Source of the DNA: CAVTPD01 sp963736575
Lineage (GTDB): Bacteria; Bacteroidota; Bacteroidia; Cytophagales; JAAEPT01
DNA: 64,000 nucleotides
NCBI GenBank assembly: GCA_963736575.1
Contig: CAVTPD010000001.1
Span: 1,922,001 to 1,986,000, forward strand
Reading direction: 5' to 3'
Below are positions 6,606-16,047 of the stretch, piece by piece (position 1 is the first letter of the stretch; each line of letters begins with the position of its first letter). The position numbers and the translations under genes are program-made. Under the pieces are notes generated by a model. The model saw only the letters and a program-made list of their open reading frames with translations. It ran no database searches and was not told where the DNA came from.

Positions 6606-8516
6606 TTATTGAACTACAATCTTGTAAGTTTTCATTTCTTTTTCAGCGTGAATCTGAATTAAATAAACCCCACTTTGTAAATCGTTTAAGTTTACGTTGG
6701 CTGACTTAGCACTTACTTTAGTAAAACGTTTCACTTCCATTCCAGTGATATCGTTTACTACAATTTCATCAATAGTATTTGTATTCGACTGCACGGTTAT
6801 TTGTCCTTTAGACGGATTAGGATAAACCATCATGTCTACCGTTTTCGCAAACTGGTCGTCTAAGCTGGTGGTTTTTGTAACATTCAATACCGAAGCTGCT
6901 TTAACCGTTCTTTTATCGTTAAACGTAACGACTACTTCTTTTTCAACTACATCACCTAAAGAAAGTGGTTCCGTAATAATATTGAATTGAACAAAACCAT
7001 AACTTTCTAATTCGTTTACATAAGAACCCGGCATCGTTAAGTCGGTGAAATCCCACTGTAATACATTTGGCTCAATAAAAGAAAACTTATATTGCTCGCT
7101 AGAGAACCCTTTAGATACTTTACCAAACTGAAGATTATCCGGTAGGGTATCTCTAATGGTTAAGTGGTATAAAGTGTCTTTACCAATATTTTTAAAGTTG
7201 ATGGTGTAAGATAATACTGTATCACCTTCAGCAATTACACCAGTAGCATTATCGCCCATGGCATAGGTTTGTATGTTTACATCAACAAAACCACTGGCTT
7301 CCGCTTTTTTAAACGTTGTTGGACCTACTGTCTTAAAGGTTCTTGTCATGGTATTGTTGTTCGGACAAGCATCTTCACTTTCACAAGTATATTCGGCAGT
7401 GTACACTAAATCGTAATTAGCAGGTGTATTGGCCGCTAATTTGAATTTCATGTTGTTGCACAAAGCATCAGGAATAGTATATTGATTAAAATTCCATTCA
7501 ACATAGGTATCCGTTACAACGTCTGGCTCTAATAAAGCATTTAAGAACGAAACATGTTCATCGTGGTTTAGACGTAAAGAGCAGTCTTCATCTATATTAC
7601 CGTTGGCTTTAAAGTCCATCCAAGAATTGAACACTTTACCCGGAGTAGTACCTTCATGCATACGTACACTTACTATCTCTACATCAAAAGCATCTTCACG
7701 GTCTACACCAAATTCAATAACATCGGTAGTTGGGAACGTATAAGTAGCATTAGCCGCTGGGAAAGTTTGCGACTCTTTATAAACCGTATTGCAGTAATAA
7801 TATTGATTGTTGGTTAACGAAAGACTTACGGTATAATCGTTAGTAGATTCAGGAACTTCAATACTGAAATTACCCATATCGTCAGTCAAGACATACGTTC
7901 TAATATTGTCGATTTCGTTTTCTATTAAAACACGAGCACCGCGCATGCCTTTTTCACCGGCATCTTGGTTTCCGTTAGCGTCTTCGTCGTTAAATACAAA
8001 ACCTGAAATTGTAACGCACTTCTCCTCTATAATTAATCCAAAATCTTTATCGATTTGCTGACCTTTAACCGTTAAGTCGATTCCTTCATAATTTCCATCT
8101 ACCGGAAAAGAGATATCTGCTTGTTTGTAAAATCTACCCGAGCAAGAGTATTTGTAACCCGGTTCAATATGCAATTCGTAATCTAAACCTAAAGGAACTT
8201 TTATGCTGTACTCCCCTTGTTGGTTGGTAAACGCATAATAATTACCTGGCGTTACGTACACATATTTTGATGCTAAATAAGGCTCATCGTTGGATTTATA
8301 ACCGTTACCGTTAACATCGTTGAAGACTTTACCGGCAATAGTGGCAAAATTTTGTTCCGCACAAGAATCTGTTAAAAGTAGTTGAGTAGTATCGTTACAC
8401 ATGTTTATATTATCTAACACTACTAATTCATACAAACCCGGATAAAGGTTATCTAATAGAAGAACCTGTTTCTCCATTGCTCCATAAAATATCTTCTTCA
8501 GCAACAGAAAGACCAT
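6606..8516 (-). CDS. C-terminal intact portion: SdrD-B-like domains, DUF11-like domain and type A T9SS sorting domain
   Basis: This is the uninterrupted part of the locus (636 codons in the frame, the first ~20 being out-of-frame noise). It contains two SdrD-B/Cna-B-like beta modules with calcium-loop-like repeats ('DVNGNGYKSNDEP' and 'DEDANGNQDAGEKG'). A DUF11-type conserved repeat ('LSYTINFKNIGKDTLYHLTI') follows near residues 430-540. It ends in a type A Por-secretion sorting domain of about 75 residues starting 'VYPNPSKGQITV' and ending 'GVYLIQI...YKIVVQ'. Such proteins are exported by the T9SS and act as adhesins or scaffolds. A terminator follows the stop. Confidence 0.8.
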   Translation of the reverse strand: MVFLLLKKIFYGAMEKQVLLLDNLYPGLYELVVLDNINMCNDTTQLLLTDSCAEQNFATIAGKVFNDVNGNGYKSNDEPYLASKYVYVTPGNYYAFTNQQGEYSIKVPLGLDYELHIEPGYKYSCSGRFYKQADISFPVDGNYEGIDLTVKGQQIDKDFGLIIEEKCVTISGFVFNDEDANGNQDAGEKGMRGARVLIENEIDNIRTYVLTDDMGNFSIEVPESTNDYTVSLSLTNNQYYYCNTVYKESQTFPAANATYTFPTTDVIEFGVDREDAFDVEIVSVRMHEGTTPGKVFNSWMDFKANGNIDEDCSLRLNHDEHVSFLNALLEPDVVTDTYVEWNFNQYTIPDALCNNMKFKLAANTPANYDLVYTAEYTCESEDACPNNNTMTRTFKTVGPTTFKKAEASGFVDVNIQTYAMGDNATGVIAEGDTVLSYTINFKNIGKDTLYHLTIRDTLPDNLQFGKVSKGFSSEQYKFSFIEPNVLQWDFTDLTMPGSYVNELESYGFVQFNIITEPLSLGDVVEKEVVVTFNDKRTVKAASVLNVTKTTSLDDQFAKTVDMMVYPNPSKGQITVQSNTNTIDEIVVNDITGMEVKRFTKVSAKSANVNLNDLQSGVYLIQIHAEKEMKTYKIVVQ

Positions 8517-9435
8517 TTACAGCTATAGAACCATTTCCCTCTTCACAAGAAGGTTTTTCTTCGGAAATAGTGTATTCTAAACCACCTTTACGAAGTTCTA
8601 TTTCAAGGTTTCATTATAAATTGGTTGTTGGGAGGTCTGGGTTAGATTCTTAACTCAATTGAATACTTACCACTTGAAAAATCAGTTACTTCAACAGTAT
8701 CGTTCTCCAAAAACTGTTCCTTGATACTCTACTAGGAACGGATTACTTTGATCCGTATTGGTAATTCTAAATCCACCGCCACTATTATCACAAGAAGGGT
8801 GAATTAATTCTAAATCGTAGCAAAACGTACCTTTAATAGTTGTACCGGGTTGATTTTTTGTATCTACAAAACAATTAGAAGATTCTAAGTATTCTAATAC
8901 ATATTCACCTGGGTAATCAACATGAAAAGTGTCTTTACTTCCTGTAAAATCAAATTGGCGACCTCTAAATTCACCATATGGAGAATACAAATAGCCAGAA
9001 TAATGCATATTAACGTCTGTTTTAGGAAAAACCTCTAGCGTTACTACGGCATATTCATCTCCTTCACAAAAATCACCAGTAGAAGTTAAAACGGCTCTTT
9101 GAACAGGTATGTAGTCTATCGTCACTTTTTGGTTAACTACTTTTTCACAACCGTCAGTCTTTTTAACAATTTTATTAATGGTGTATTCACCTGCTTTCTA
9201 ACATATATAAAAGCATTAGACCCGTAAATAGAATCAATTTGTTCATTTCCCAATGGGTCTGTATAATAGATATCTCCTTGAATTTGGTCTGATAAATTAA
9301 CCACTATTTCTCCATAAGATTGACCAGAACCACAAACTGTGAAACTATCACTATACAGACAGCTGTATAATCCGGACATTGTGCTTTACCATAAAAGGCA
9401 CTTAAAACTAATAAAAGGGTAAAAAGGTGTTTCAT
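6606..9435 (-). pseudogene. Frameshifted T9SS-secreted multidomain surface protein (whole locus)
   Basis: One gene of about 942 codons can be traced from an ATG at 9435 with signal peptide MKHLFTLLLVLSAFYGKAQ to the stop at 6606, but it changes frame several times. Shifts are visible near 9360-9385, near 9194 (AGAAAGC where AGAAAAGC would restore the frame), near 8712, 8655, 8605 and 8480. Between the shifts the reading is smooth and acidic/Cys-containing. All shifts are single-base and sit in the N-terminal third; the last 1.9 kb is intact. Real decay and uncorrected sequencing error are both possible. The product would be an exported surface protein anchored or secreted by the type IX system. 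Confidence 0.7.
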
Positions 9436-9469
9436 AATTAAAAGATGTTTAAAGTTCTCCTGTTCTATA

Positions 9470-9496
9470 CAAGGGTTGCTGCAAAAGTAACCCTTG
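9470..9496 (-). promoter_or_regulatory. Promoter/leader element with inverted repeat before the T9SS protein gene
   Basis: An eight-base inverted repeat (CAAGGGTT...AACCCTTG) encloses TACTTTTG on the minus strand (9489 to 9482), a match to the Bacteroidota -7 consensus TAnnTTTG. No good -33 TTG lies 19 bases further up, so this is a moderate call. It could also act as the 3' hairpin of trmB. Confidence 0.4.
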
Positions 9497-9526
9497 TCAA
9501 TAAAAAATACTATACGTTTTTATCAA

Positions 9527-10186
9527 CTATTTCAGCTTGAATCTTAAGTAGTTAATCTTTATGCCTTGTTCCATGTATTTCTTTTCATAGGTGGTTTTTA
9601 GACCAAAATGGTCGTTCACCCATTCCGAAGTATACAAGTCGTCTGTGGCAGCAATTACATCTTGTTTTTGCTCTAATAGCAAATCAATGGCATAATCGTA
9701 AAGTGGTTTGCAATCGGTTTTTAAATGCACCAAACCACCATCTTTTAACACATTTCTATAGATGTCTAAAAAGCGTGGGCTGATTAATCGTCGTTTTTCG
9801 TCGCTGTCTTTTAACCTTGGGTCTGGGAAAGTTACCCAAATTTCATCTACCTCTCCTTTTTCAAAGAATTTCTCTAACAGCAGAATTTGCGTTCTTAAAA
9901 AGGCAATGTTAGGCATTTGCTCTTCTTTGGCTATTTCGGAACCCACCCAAAGTCGGTTCCCTTTAATGTCTACGCCAATAAAGTTCTTGTCCGGGAATTG
10001 CTCTCCCAAACCAACCGTATACTCGCCTTTACCACAACCCATTTCAACTACAATAGGATTGTTGTTCTTAAAATACGTTTCCCTCCAGTTTCCTTTAATG
10101 GTTTCGAAAAGGGGTTTGTTCATTTCTAAAACGTATGGGTTTTCCCGAACATCGGCAAACCGTTCCATTTTACTTCTCTTGCTCAT
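9527..10186 (-). CDS. trmB: tRNA (guanine-N7-)-methyltransferase
   Basis: TrmB methylates G46 in the variable loop of tRNA using S-adenosylmethionine. The 219-residue protein has the SAM-binding motif 'VVEMGCGKGEYTVGL' near residue 48, 'FIGVDIKGNRLW', and the catalytic/substrate motif 'VTFPDPRLKDSDEKRRL'. Its ATG overlaps the folC stop by four bases (ATGA), so it is translationally coupled and is the last gene of the long envelope-motor/folC run. Confidence 0.93.
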   Translation of the reverse strand: MSKRSKMERFADVRENPYVLEMNKPLFETIKGNWRETYFKNNNPIVVEMGCGKGEYTVGLGEQFPDKNFIGVDIKGNRLWVGSEIAKEEQMPNIAFLRTQILLLEKFFEKGEVDEIWVTFPDPRLKDSDEKRRLISPRFLDIYRNVLKDGGLVHLKTDCKPLYDYAIDLLLEQKQDVIAATDDLYTSEWVNDHFGLKTTYEKKYMEQGIKINYLRFKLK

Positions 10187-11406
10187 AATTCTTCAATCTC
10201 CGCTACAACAAAGTTGCTTCCACCTACAAATATAAAATCATTTTTTTGGGCATGCCCTCTAGCATACGCAATGGCCTCATTTATTTCCGGTATAGCTTGG
10301 CCATAAATACCGTATTCTTTGGCTTTTGCCAATAATTCTTCTGCCGAACGTTTTCTAAATATTTTAGGCTCTGTAAATATCCAGTTGGCATTTTTAGGCA
10401 AGGTTTCGAACAGCACACTAGGATCTTTATCGTTTACCATGCCCACAATAATCCACAGTGTATCGTAGGATTCCTGTTTAATTTGCTGGCATAATAACTG
10501 AAAAGCTTCCCGATTATGTCCGGTGTCGCATACCGTTTTCGGTTTTTCAGAAAGCAATTGCCAACGACCTTTTAAGCCCGTTAAGGTCTTAAAATTCAAA
10601 ATTCCTTTTTCAATAGTAGCATCCGAAATCTCCCAACCTTGTTCCTTCAAGATAGAAAGAACCGTTAAAACACCTCGGGTATTTGTTTTTAGGTATTCGG
10701 GTTTAATGGCTGTAAATGGGGCTTTTAATTTTGTTTTTTCTTCCGAAAAGAAGATGGGTGCCTTTTTCTCTTGGGCTATTCTTTTGAACACCTCCACCGT
10801 TTCGGGGTGTTTTTCATTGATTACCACTGGAACGCCCGTTTTAATAATGCCGGCTTTTTCAGCAGCTATTTCCGGAAGGGTATCTCCTAGAAGTTGTTTA
10901 TGATCTAAACCAATGTTGGTGATTAGACATACTTCAGGGTTAATAATATTGGTAGAATCTAGTCTGCCGCCCAACCCCACTTCAATTACGGCTATTTCTA
11001 CTTTTTTATACCGAAAATAGTCAAAAGACATGGCTACGGTGATTTCAAAGAAAGAAGGTTTAATCTTCAGCATAGGCTGAATTCTTTCTACAAAATCCAC
11101 CACATAGCTTTCTTCTACTTCTGCACCGTTAACTTTTATTCGTTCGGTAAAGGATTTTAAATGTGGGCTGGTGTATAATCCGGTTGTATAACCCGATTCT
11201 TGTAAAACGGCGGCCAACATATGGGAACTACTGCCCTTTCCGTTGGTTCCGGCTACGTGTATACTTTTGAAGGAATCTTGAGGATTATCTAAAAAGGCGC
11301 ACAACGCTAAAATATTAGTGAGTTTGTACTTAATGCTATCGCCACCATCTCTTTGGTAAACGGGCAATTGACTGAATAAAAACTCAACCGTTTCCTGAAA
11401 ATTCAT
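10183..11406 (-). CDS. folC: Bifunctional folylpolyglutamate synthase/dihydrofolate synthase
   Basis: FolC adds glutamate to dihydropteroate and to tetrahydrofolates in the cytoplasm. The 407-residue protein is of Mur-ligase type with P-loop 'HVAGTNGKGSS' near residue 52, the 'TSPHL' loop, 'GLGGRLDSTN' near 150 and 'KTVCDTGHNREAF' near 300. It starts 12 bases after the tonB stop and overlaps trmB by four bases, so it is within the same operon. Linkage of folC to exbB-exbD-tonB is a recurring order in Flavobacteriales as I recall it. Confidence 0.93.
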   Translation of the reverse strand: MNFQETVEFLFSQLPVYQRDGGDSIKYKLTNILALCAFLDNPQDSFKSIHVAGTNGKGSSSHMLAAVLQESGYTTGLYTSPHLKSFTERIKVNGAEVEESYVVDFVERIQPMLKIKPSFFEITVAMSFDYFRYKKVEIAVIEVGLGGRLDSTNIINPEVCLITNIGLDHKQLLGDTLPEIAAEKAGIIKTGVPVVINEKHPETVEVFKRIAQEKKAPIFFSEEKTKLKAPFTAIKPEYLKTNTRGVLTVLSILKEQGWEISDATIEKGILNFKTLTGLKGRWQLLSEKPKTVCDTGHNREAFQLLCQQIKQESYDTLWIIVGMVNDKDPSVLFETLPKNANWIFTEPKIFRKRSAEELLAKAKEYGIYGQAIPEINEAIAYARGHAQKNDFIFVGGSNFVVAEIEEL

Positions 11407-11418
11407 AAATAAAGGAGA

Positions 11419-12268
11419 CTAACGGGCTTTGAATTTCCAAACTAAGGTACCTTCCGTAAATTCCGGTGGTCTACCCGATGACGTTTGACGGAACATAATA
11501 GTAGCTAAACGTTCTTTCAGCCACTTTTCTTCTTCCGGTGTAAAAGAAGAACTCACCACTTGTATCCCTCTAACTTCTCCGTATTCATCTACAGAAAACT
11601 TAAATACAATTTGTCCCGAATGTGTAATTCTATTTTCTCTAGGTGGTTTTTCCCAGTCCCAACCAGCAATTTTTAGAGAAAGTCCATCGTCACCACCGCC
11701 GGCTTTACCTTCGTAAACATCGGTTGGTTTAGTACTGTTTGGATCTCCTTTATCGCCTACTTCATTGGCGTTATCACCATTATTGCTGGCAGAAGAACTG
11801 CTGCTGCTTGGTTTGTACGTATCGGCAGGTTTATCGGTTGGTTTGGGTGATGGTTTCGGGGCAGCTGGCTTTGGCTTGTTCCGTTACCGGAGAAGGTGCT
11901 TCATAGGTTTCCACAGCAGCATCAGAAGGTTCTGCTGGTGCATCTTCAGTAGGAACAGCTTCTGTAGGCTGGGTTTCCGTTGGTTCCGTTACTTCTTCTG
12001 TATTTTCAGTAGGTTCCGGATTATCCGTTTCTTGTGGGTCTTCGTTAACTTCTTCGGCTTCTGTTGGGGTATTTTCGTTTTTAATATCGCCAGAGCCTAC
12101 ATTGTCTAAACCAAAATCAACTTCCACACCAATTTCAGGTTCGGGCCAAGGTGGGCCGGGTGCTTTCCAACATGAAACGGCATATAATGCAATAAGGGCC
12201 AGTATGATGTGTACTGACAAAGATATGATGAACGCTTTGCGGGAATTTTTTCGCTCTTCGTTATTCAA
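11419..12268 (-). CDS. tonB: TonB-family energy transducer, frameshifted in the proline-rich region
   Basis: The N-terminus has a cytoplasmic tail, one membrane helix (AFIISLSVHIILALIALYAV) and a long Pro/Glu/Thr-rich periplasmic stretch. The first frame runs out at 'ETITQTNR' near 11829. Changing frame by one base near 11880 gives a KPKPAAPKPSPKP linker, a Ser/Asn/Gly-rich stretch, and a folded C-terminal domain ('HSGQIVFKFSVDEYGEVRGI', '...GTLVWKFKAR') ending at 11419. The restored product has about 282 residues and is the normal size for TonB. It sits directly after exbD (15 bases) and before folC. It would transmit proton-motive energy to outer-membrane receptors. One extra base in the sequence or a real mutation explains the break. 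Confidence 0.8.
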
Positions 12269-12283
12269 GGTTAGTTTCCTGGT

Positions 12284-12673
12284 TTAGTAGCTAAAGATAC
12301 TTTCGCTCTTAAGTTCTGCTGCCACTCCGGCTACTTCAATAACATCGTTGTATTTCAATTCTTTGTCGGCATGAACTACAATTACATTATCATCTACATC
12401 GTCTTTAGACAATTTAGCTTTTAATGCTTGTTTCAATTCCGAAAAAGAAACCTCTTTCTCATCTACAAAATAACGTTTATCGGCCGTAACCGTTAAAACT
12501 ACTTTCTGTAAAGTTATAGGAGATGTTGTGCTAGAAGGCAAACTTACCGGTAAAGCAGATGGCGTAATGAACGAAGAAGTAAGCATGAAAAAGATCAGCA
12601 ACAAAAAGACCACATCCGTCATAGATGACATATTAAACGATGGATCTACTTTATGTCTAGACTTTAAATTCAT
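12284..12673 (-). CDS. exbD: ExbD/TolR family motor protein
   Basis: This 129-residue protein has a short cytoplasmic N-terminus, one transmembrane helix beginning 'MTDVVFLLLIFFMLTSSFI' with the conserved Asp that carries protons, and a small periplasmic domain. It pairs with the ExbB/TolQ homologue encoded 11 bases upstream. ExbD versus TolR cannot be told from sequence alone; the adjacent tonB favours ExbD. Confidence 0.9.
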   Translation of the reverse strand: MNLKSRHKVDPSFNMSSMTDVVFLLLIFFMLTSSFITPSALPVSLPSSTTSPITLQKVVLTVTADKRYFVDEKEVSFSELKQALKAKLSKDDVDDNVIVVHADKELKYNDVIEVAGVAAELKSESIFSY

Positions 12674-12683
12674 AAGGGCTTAC

Positions 12684-13382
12684 TTATCTTGGATCTTGTA
12701 AAAGTTCAACGAATTCAATAGCAGAATATTCCATAGAATGGATAATCTTCTGAATCTGTGTTGATAGATAGTTATAGGCTACATAAGCTATAATACCCAC
12801 AATTAAACCTGCAGCGGTTGTAATCATGGCTTCGTAAATACCTGCCGACAATAACTTAGGACTTACCGTTCCTTCAACTTGTGCAATGGAAATAAATGCC
12901 TGAATCATACCCATAACGGTTCCTAAGAAACCAATCATTGGTGCAGCACCAGAAATTGTGGCTAAAATAGACAAGTTCTTCTCTAGTCTATTTATCTCTA
13001 GTTTACCTACATTTTCAATAGAAGCCTCAATGGTTTTTAAGGGGCTACCAATTCTTGATAAACCTTTAGAAATCATCTTTGCAGCGGGTGTATGCAATTT
13101 AGAAGCAATTAGCTTGGCCTCATCAATTTTACCAGCAGCAACTTTTTCTTTTACCTCTTCAACAAATTTTGTAGAACCTTTACTGGCTTTGTTAATAGTT
13201 AAATATCTTTCTATTAAGATATAAAACGCAGCAATTGACAACAAAAATAAAGGAATCATTACCCAGCCACCGGCCATGACTAAGTCATATAAAGTAACGT
13301 CTTTTGAAGGATCTTCGGCAACCGCATTAGCAACTTGATCTACAGCGGGATCCGTTACAATTTGCAAAAATATATTTCTCAT
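12684..13382 (-). CDS. exbB: MotA/TolQ/ExbB proton channel protein
   Basis: The 232-residue protein has three membrane helices: residues about 35-55, about 140-165 ('ISGAAPMIGFLGTVMGMIQAF', the family's Gly/Thr-rich signature) and about 185-210 ('YEAMITTAAGLIVGIIAYVAY'). It forms the stator-like pentamer around ExbD. Its start lies three bases after the SPOR protein's stop. An N-terminal extension rich in Asp/Ala before the first helix is present as in other Bacteroidota members. Confidence 0.92.
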   Translation of the reverse strand: MRNIFLQIVTDPAVDQVANAVAEDPSKDVTLYDLVMAGGWVMIPLFLLSIAAFYILIERYLTINKASKGSTKFVEEVKEKVAAGKIDEAKLIASKLHTPAAKMISKGLSRIGSPLKTIEASIENVGKLEINRLEKNLSILATISGAAPMIGFLGTVMGMIQAFISIAQVEGTVSPKLLSAGIYEAMITTAAGLIVGIIAYVAYNYLSTQIQKIIHSMEYSAIEFVELLQDPR

Positions 13383-13385
13383 AGA

Positions 13386-14351
13386 TTAGTGGTGTTTCAT
13401 TATCCAAACTTCACTTCCGTATTCAGAACGAAGTTCAGGTAGCGCTTGAAGTGCATCGTTAACATTACCATAAGAAGCTACCGAAACTTTGTAAAGTCCG
13501 TTTACTTCCATAGTATGAGTGCCGTTGTGTTGAGCAACAAATTTGTCTGCGTATTTCTGGTGAGAGAATACACCTGCAATAATAAAATAAGGACCAGATG
13601 AATGCGTTGAAGTACTTACTTCTTCTGAGGACCATGAAGATGCACTAGATTCATCATAAACTGATGCTTCTTCTACTTGAACATCTCCTAAAACTTCTTC
13701 CTCATCTATATCTTCAATCACAGAATCACTTTCCATAGAGTCTGTACTAGATAAAATAGATGCTTGTTCGTGCTGAATTGGGTGTGTATTATTGGTCATA
13801 AATATAGCCACCGCTACACCTATTAAAACTAATATTACAGGTATAAGCAAATACCTTTTGCTCTTATTGGGAGTTTTCTCTTCGTTAGAGTTTTGTAAGT
13901 CTCGTTTTTCTGCAGTTTCCATAAAAGATGATTTTTCTAATGGCTTAATGTATAACGTTGGTAATCCAAAGCTCTCTTGCAAGAAATTATCTTGGTTAGA
14001 GATTGGCGTAAAAACTAGTTTCTTTTCAGCGTTCAAACTGAAAACACCAAGACCATCTAAATTTACTCTGGTATCAGTATTTAGCTGATTGAATAAACTT
14101 TTTACGTAGCTTTTTATTTTTTCTGTAGCCTCAACCGCTGTTAACTTAAGTTCACTAGTTAAATAACTTTGTAGTAAACCATCATTACCCGAAAGCGCAC
14201 TGTTGAATACTATTCGTTTGGAAGGAGGCGTTATAGAATTCCTTATAGGGTGTAAACTAGAAGTATGCATTTGCGCTATAAACCCACCGAATTCAGGAAG
14301 AATTACACAATCGTTTTTAGTTAACAAATATTTTAGTGCTTCTAGTATCAT
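13386..14351 (-). CDS. HU/CCDC81-like and SPOR domain membrane protein
   Basis: The 321-residue protein has two HU-CCDC81-type domains at residues about 1-60 and 65-135 ('LTKNDCVILPEFGGFIAQ', 'TRVNLDGLGVFSL'). One membrane helix follows at about 170-187 (YLLIPVILVLIGVAVAIF), then an acidic Ser-rich periplasmic linker. A C-terminal SPOR domain occupies about 250-321 ('PYFIIAGVFSHQKYADKFV'). SPOR domains bind denuded peptidoglycan at division sites; HU-CCDC81 domains resemble DNA-binding HU but their role is unknown. The topology would put HU domains in the cytoplasm and SPOR in the periplasm. It is one base from the beta-barrel gene. Confidence 0.88.
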   Translation of the reverse strand: MILEALKYLLTKNDCVILPEFGGFIAQMHTSSLHPIRNSITPPSKRIVFNSALSGNDGLLQSYLTSELKLTAVEATEKIKSYVKSLFNQLNTDTRVNLDGLGVFSLNAEKKLVFTPISNQDNFLQESFGLPTLYIKPLEKSSFMETAEKRDLQNSNEEKTPNKSKRYLLIPVILVLIGVAVAIFMTNNTHPIQHEQASILSSTDSMESDSVIEDIDEEEVLGDVQVEEASVYDESSASSWSSEEVSTSTHSSGPYFIIAGVFSHQKYADKFVAQHNGTHTMEVNGLYKVSVASYGNVNDALQALPELRSEYGSEVWIMKHH

Positions 14352-16040
14352 TTAAAAAGAATAAGTTAATCCTAAAGTAAAGTTAATCCCTTGAACTTTG
14401 TAATGGTAGTATCTTTCATATTTTTTAGATAAAATATTATTTAGATTGAAAAAAGCAGAAGATCGTTTGTTAAATCTATACTCTACTCCGGCATTCATAT
14501 CTACTATGGCATCTAAAGTAACTACCTCTGTTGTTGTATTGTCCAAAGCTTTTATACCTGTTAATATAAAGAAATTTGTGTTTAATAACAGCTTTTCTGT
14601 TAAAGCAGTTTGTGTTAATAGTTTCGTTTCGAAGCTTGGGCGGTGAAAAGCAGCATCAAAATCTTGTACACCATAGCTGTAATAATCTGCTGTTAACAAC
14701 ACATCTAGGCGTTCTTTAGTTTTATAACCTACTGCCCCACCTACATTAACACGGCTGGCACTTTTTGCGTAGGCTAAACCGAATTTAGTATTGTACCCGT
14801 CGTATACATAGTTCTGATCCATCCAAAAGTTGCGGTAGCTTTCGTAACCAATATGGAAATCGAAACGCAAACGCTCACTAAAATTACCGCCGGCTCCCAC
14901 TTCAAAGGTTAACAATTTATTGGTATTCTGAAGATAGGTTTGTGTTGACAACCACGGGTTTTCCGAATATCGTTTGTAATAGGTTTGTTTTTCCATATCA
15001 CCCGATAATTCCCCATAAAACTGGAAACTCTTTAACCAAGGCATCTTGTATTGCGCGGCTAAATGCGGGTAAAAGTGCACTTGCTTTTCGCCGTTTAAGG
15101 TATCGTTAGAATACACTAGGTTAAATCCAATTTGATAACTTAATTCTCCGGAAGTACCGTCATACGTGGGTTTTACCTTAAAATAATGACGTTGTCTGTC
15201 TTCTAACTGCCCTAAAGAAATAAAGGTGTAATCAATATCGGCTTTAATACGGGCATCGTTGTTCAGTTTGTATTCCGGTGTAAAAAGCAAAGAAACATAG
15301 CTTTCTGTTAATTGATCCTGAATGCTGTCTTCCGGCTGTTTAGCGTTTAAAGAATAGAATTCCAAAGAAGCATCGTAATTGAAGTCTTTCTTAGTACTGG
15401 CGTTGTTTAAGCCCAATACAGCCCCAAATTTAGAAACACGGTTGTAGTCGTATTCATAATCTTGTGGCTTGTCTGCCACTAAACCATAAAAACGGTTTTT
15501 GTTCAGCTCATAATTCATTTCTACACGGTAGGTGTTTTGCTTTTTGTAAAATTCTGCAAAAGCTTCCCCGTAGTTTTCATAATAGCCCGAGTTTTTACCG
15601 TCTACCGGACCTTTGGTGGAAGACTCATGATCAAAATTAATTCCCCAAGACATGTTGTCTTTACGCTTGTTGTTAATGAATAACTTGGCATAAGGCGATG
15701 CATAATTACCATAACCCAAACGAATGTAATTCCCTAAAAGCGGGTCCTTTGGTTGGGGTTTAATGGTAAAGATCTTAATCTTCGGGTTTAGTGTTTCTAG
15801 TTCCGGCTCTTCAAACGTTGAGGTTTCATACGTTTGTTTGGCAGGTTTTTCCGTATTGTTTTCAATCTGAATTTCTTGCGGATACAAACGTTGCGCAGAA
15901 TCTAAATCAATCTCTAATTCAATTTCTTGAATAACCCCTAAATCTAAGCCATTTGACTTTTCTTGGGTTTCTTGTGCCTGAAGTGTAAACGTTAGCAACG
16001 ACAGCGAAACCCATAAAACCGGCTTTAATACTGTTTTCAT
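14352..16040 (-). CDS. Outer-membrane beta-barrel protein (TonB-receptor-like, no plug seen)
   Basis: The start is taken as the ATG at 16040 because it begins a proper signal peptide (MKTVLKPVLWVSLSLLTFTLQAQ). The upstream in-frame codons overlap the preceding gene. The 562-residue product has alternating hydrophobic/polar strands with many aromatic residues from about residue 100 on, ending in an aromatic-terminated strand ('INFTLGLTYSF') typical of barrel assembly signals. It lacks a clear carboxypeptidase-like or plug domain, so it is a barrel of the TonB-receptor superfamily rather than a proven receptor. It is seven bases downstream of the TPR gene. Confidence 0.8.
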   Translation of the reverse strand: MKTVLKPVLWVSLSLLTFTLQAQETQEKSNGLDLGVIQEIELEIDLDSAQRLYPQEIQIENNTEKPAKQTYETSTFEEPELETLNPKIKIFTIKPQPKDPLLGNYIRLGYGNYASPYAKLFINNKRKDNMSWGINFDHESSTKGPVDGKNSGYYENYGEAFAEFYKKQNTYRVEMNYELNKNRFYGLVADKPQDYEYDYNRVSKFGAVLGLNNASTKKDFNYDASLEFYSLNAKQPEDSIQDQLTESYVSLLFTPEYKLNNDARIKADIDYTFISLGQLEDRQRHYFKVKPTYDGTSGELSYQIGFNLVYSNDTLNGEKQVHFYPHLAAQYKMPWLKSFQFYGELSGDMEKQTYYKRYSENPWLSTQTYLQNTNKLLTFEVGAGGNFSERLRFDFHIGYESYRNFWMDQNYVYDGYNTKFGLAYAKSASRVNVGGAVGYKTKERLDVLLTADYYSYGVQDFDAAFHRPSFETKLLTQTALTEKLLLNTNFFILTGIKALDNTTTEVVTLDAIVDMNAGVEYRFNKRSSAFFNLNNILSKKYERYYHYKVQGINFTLGLTYSF

Positions 16041-16047
16041 ATGATTA

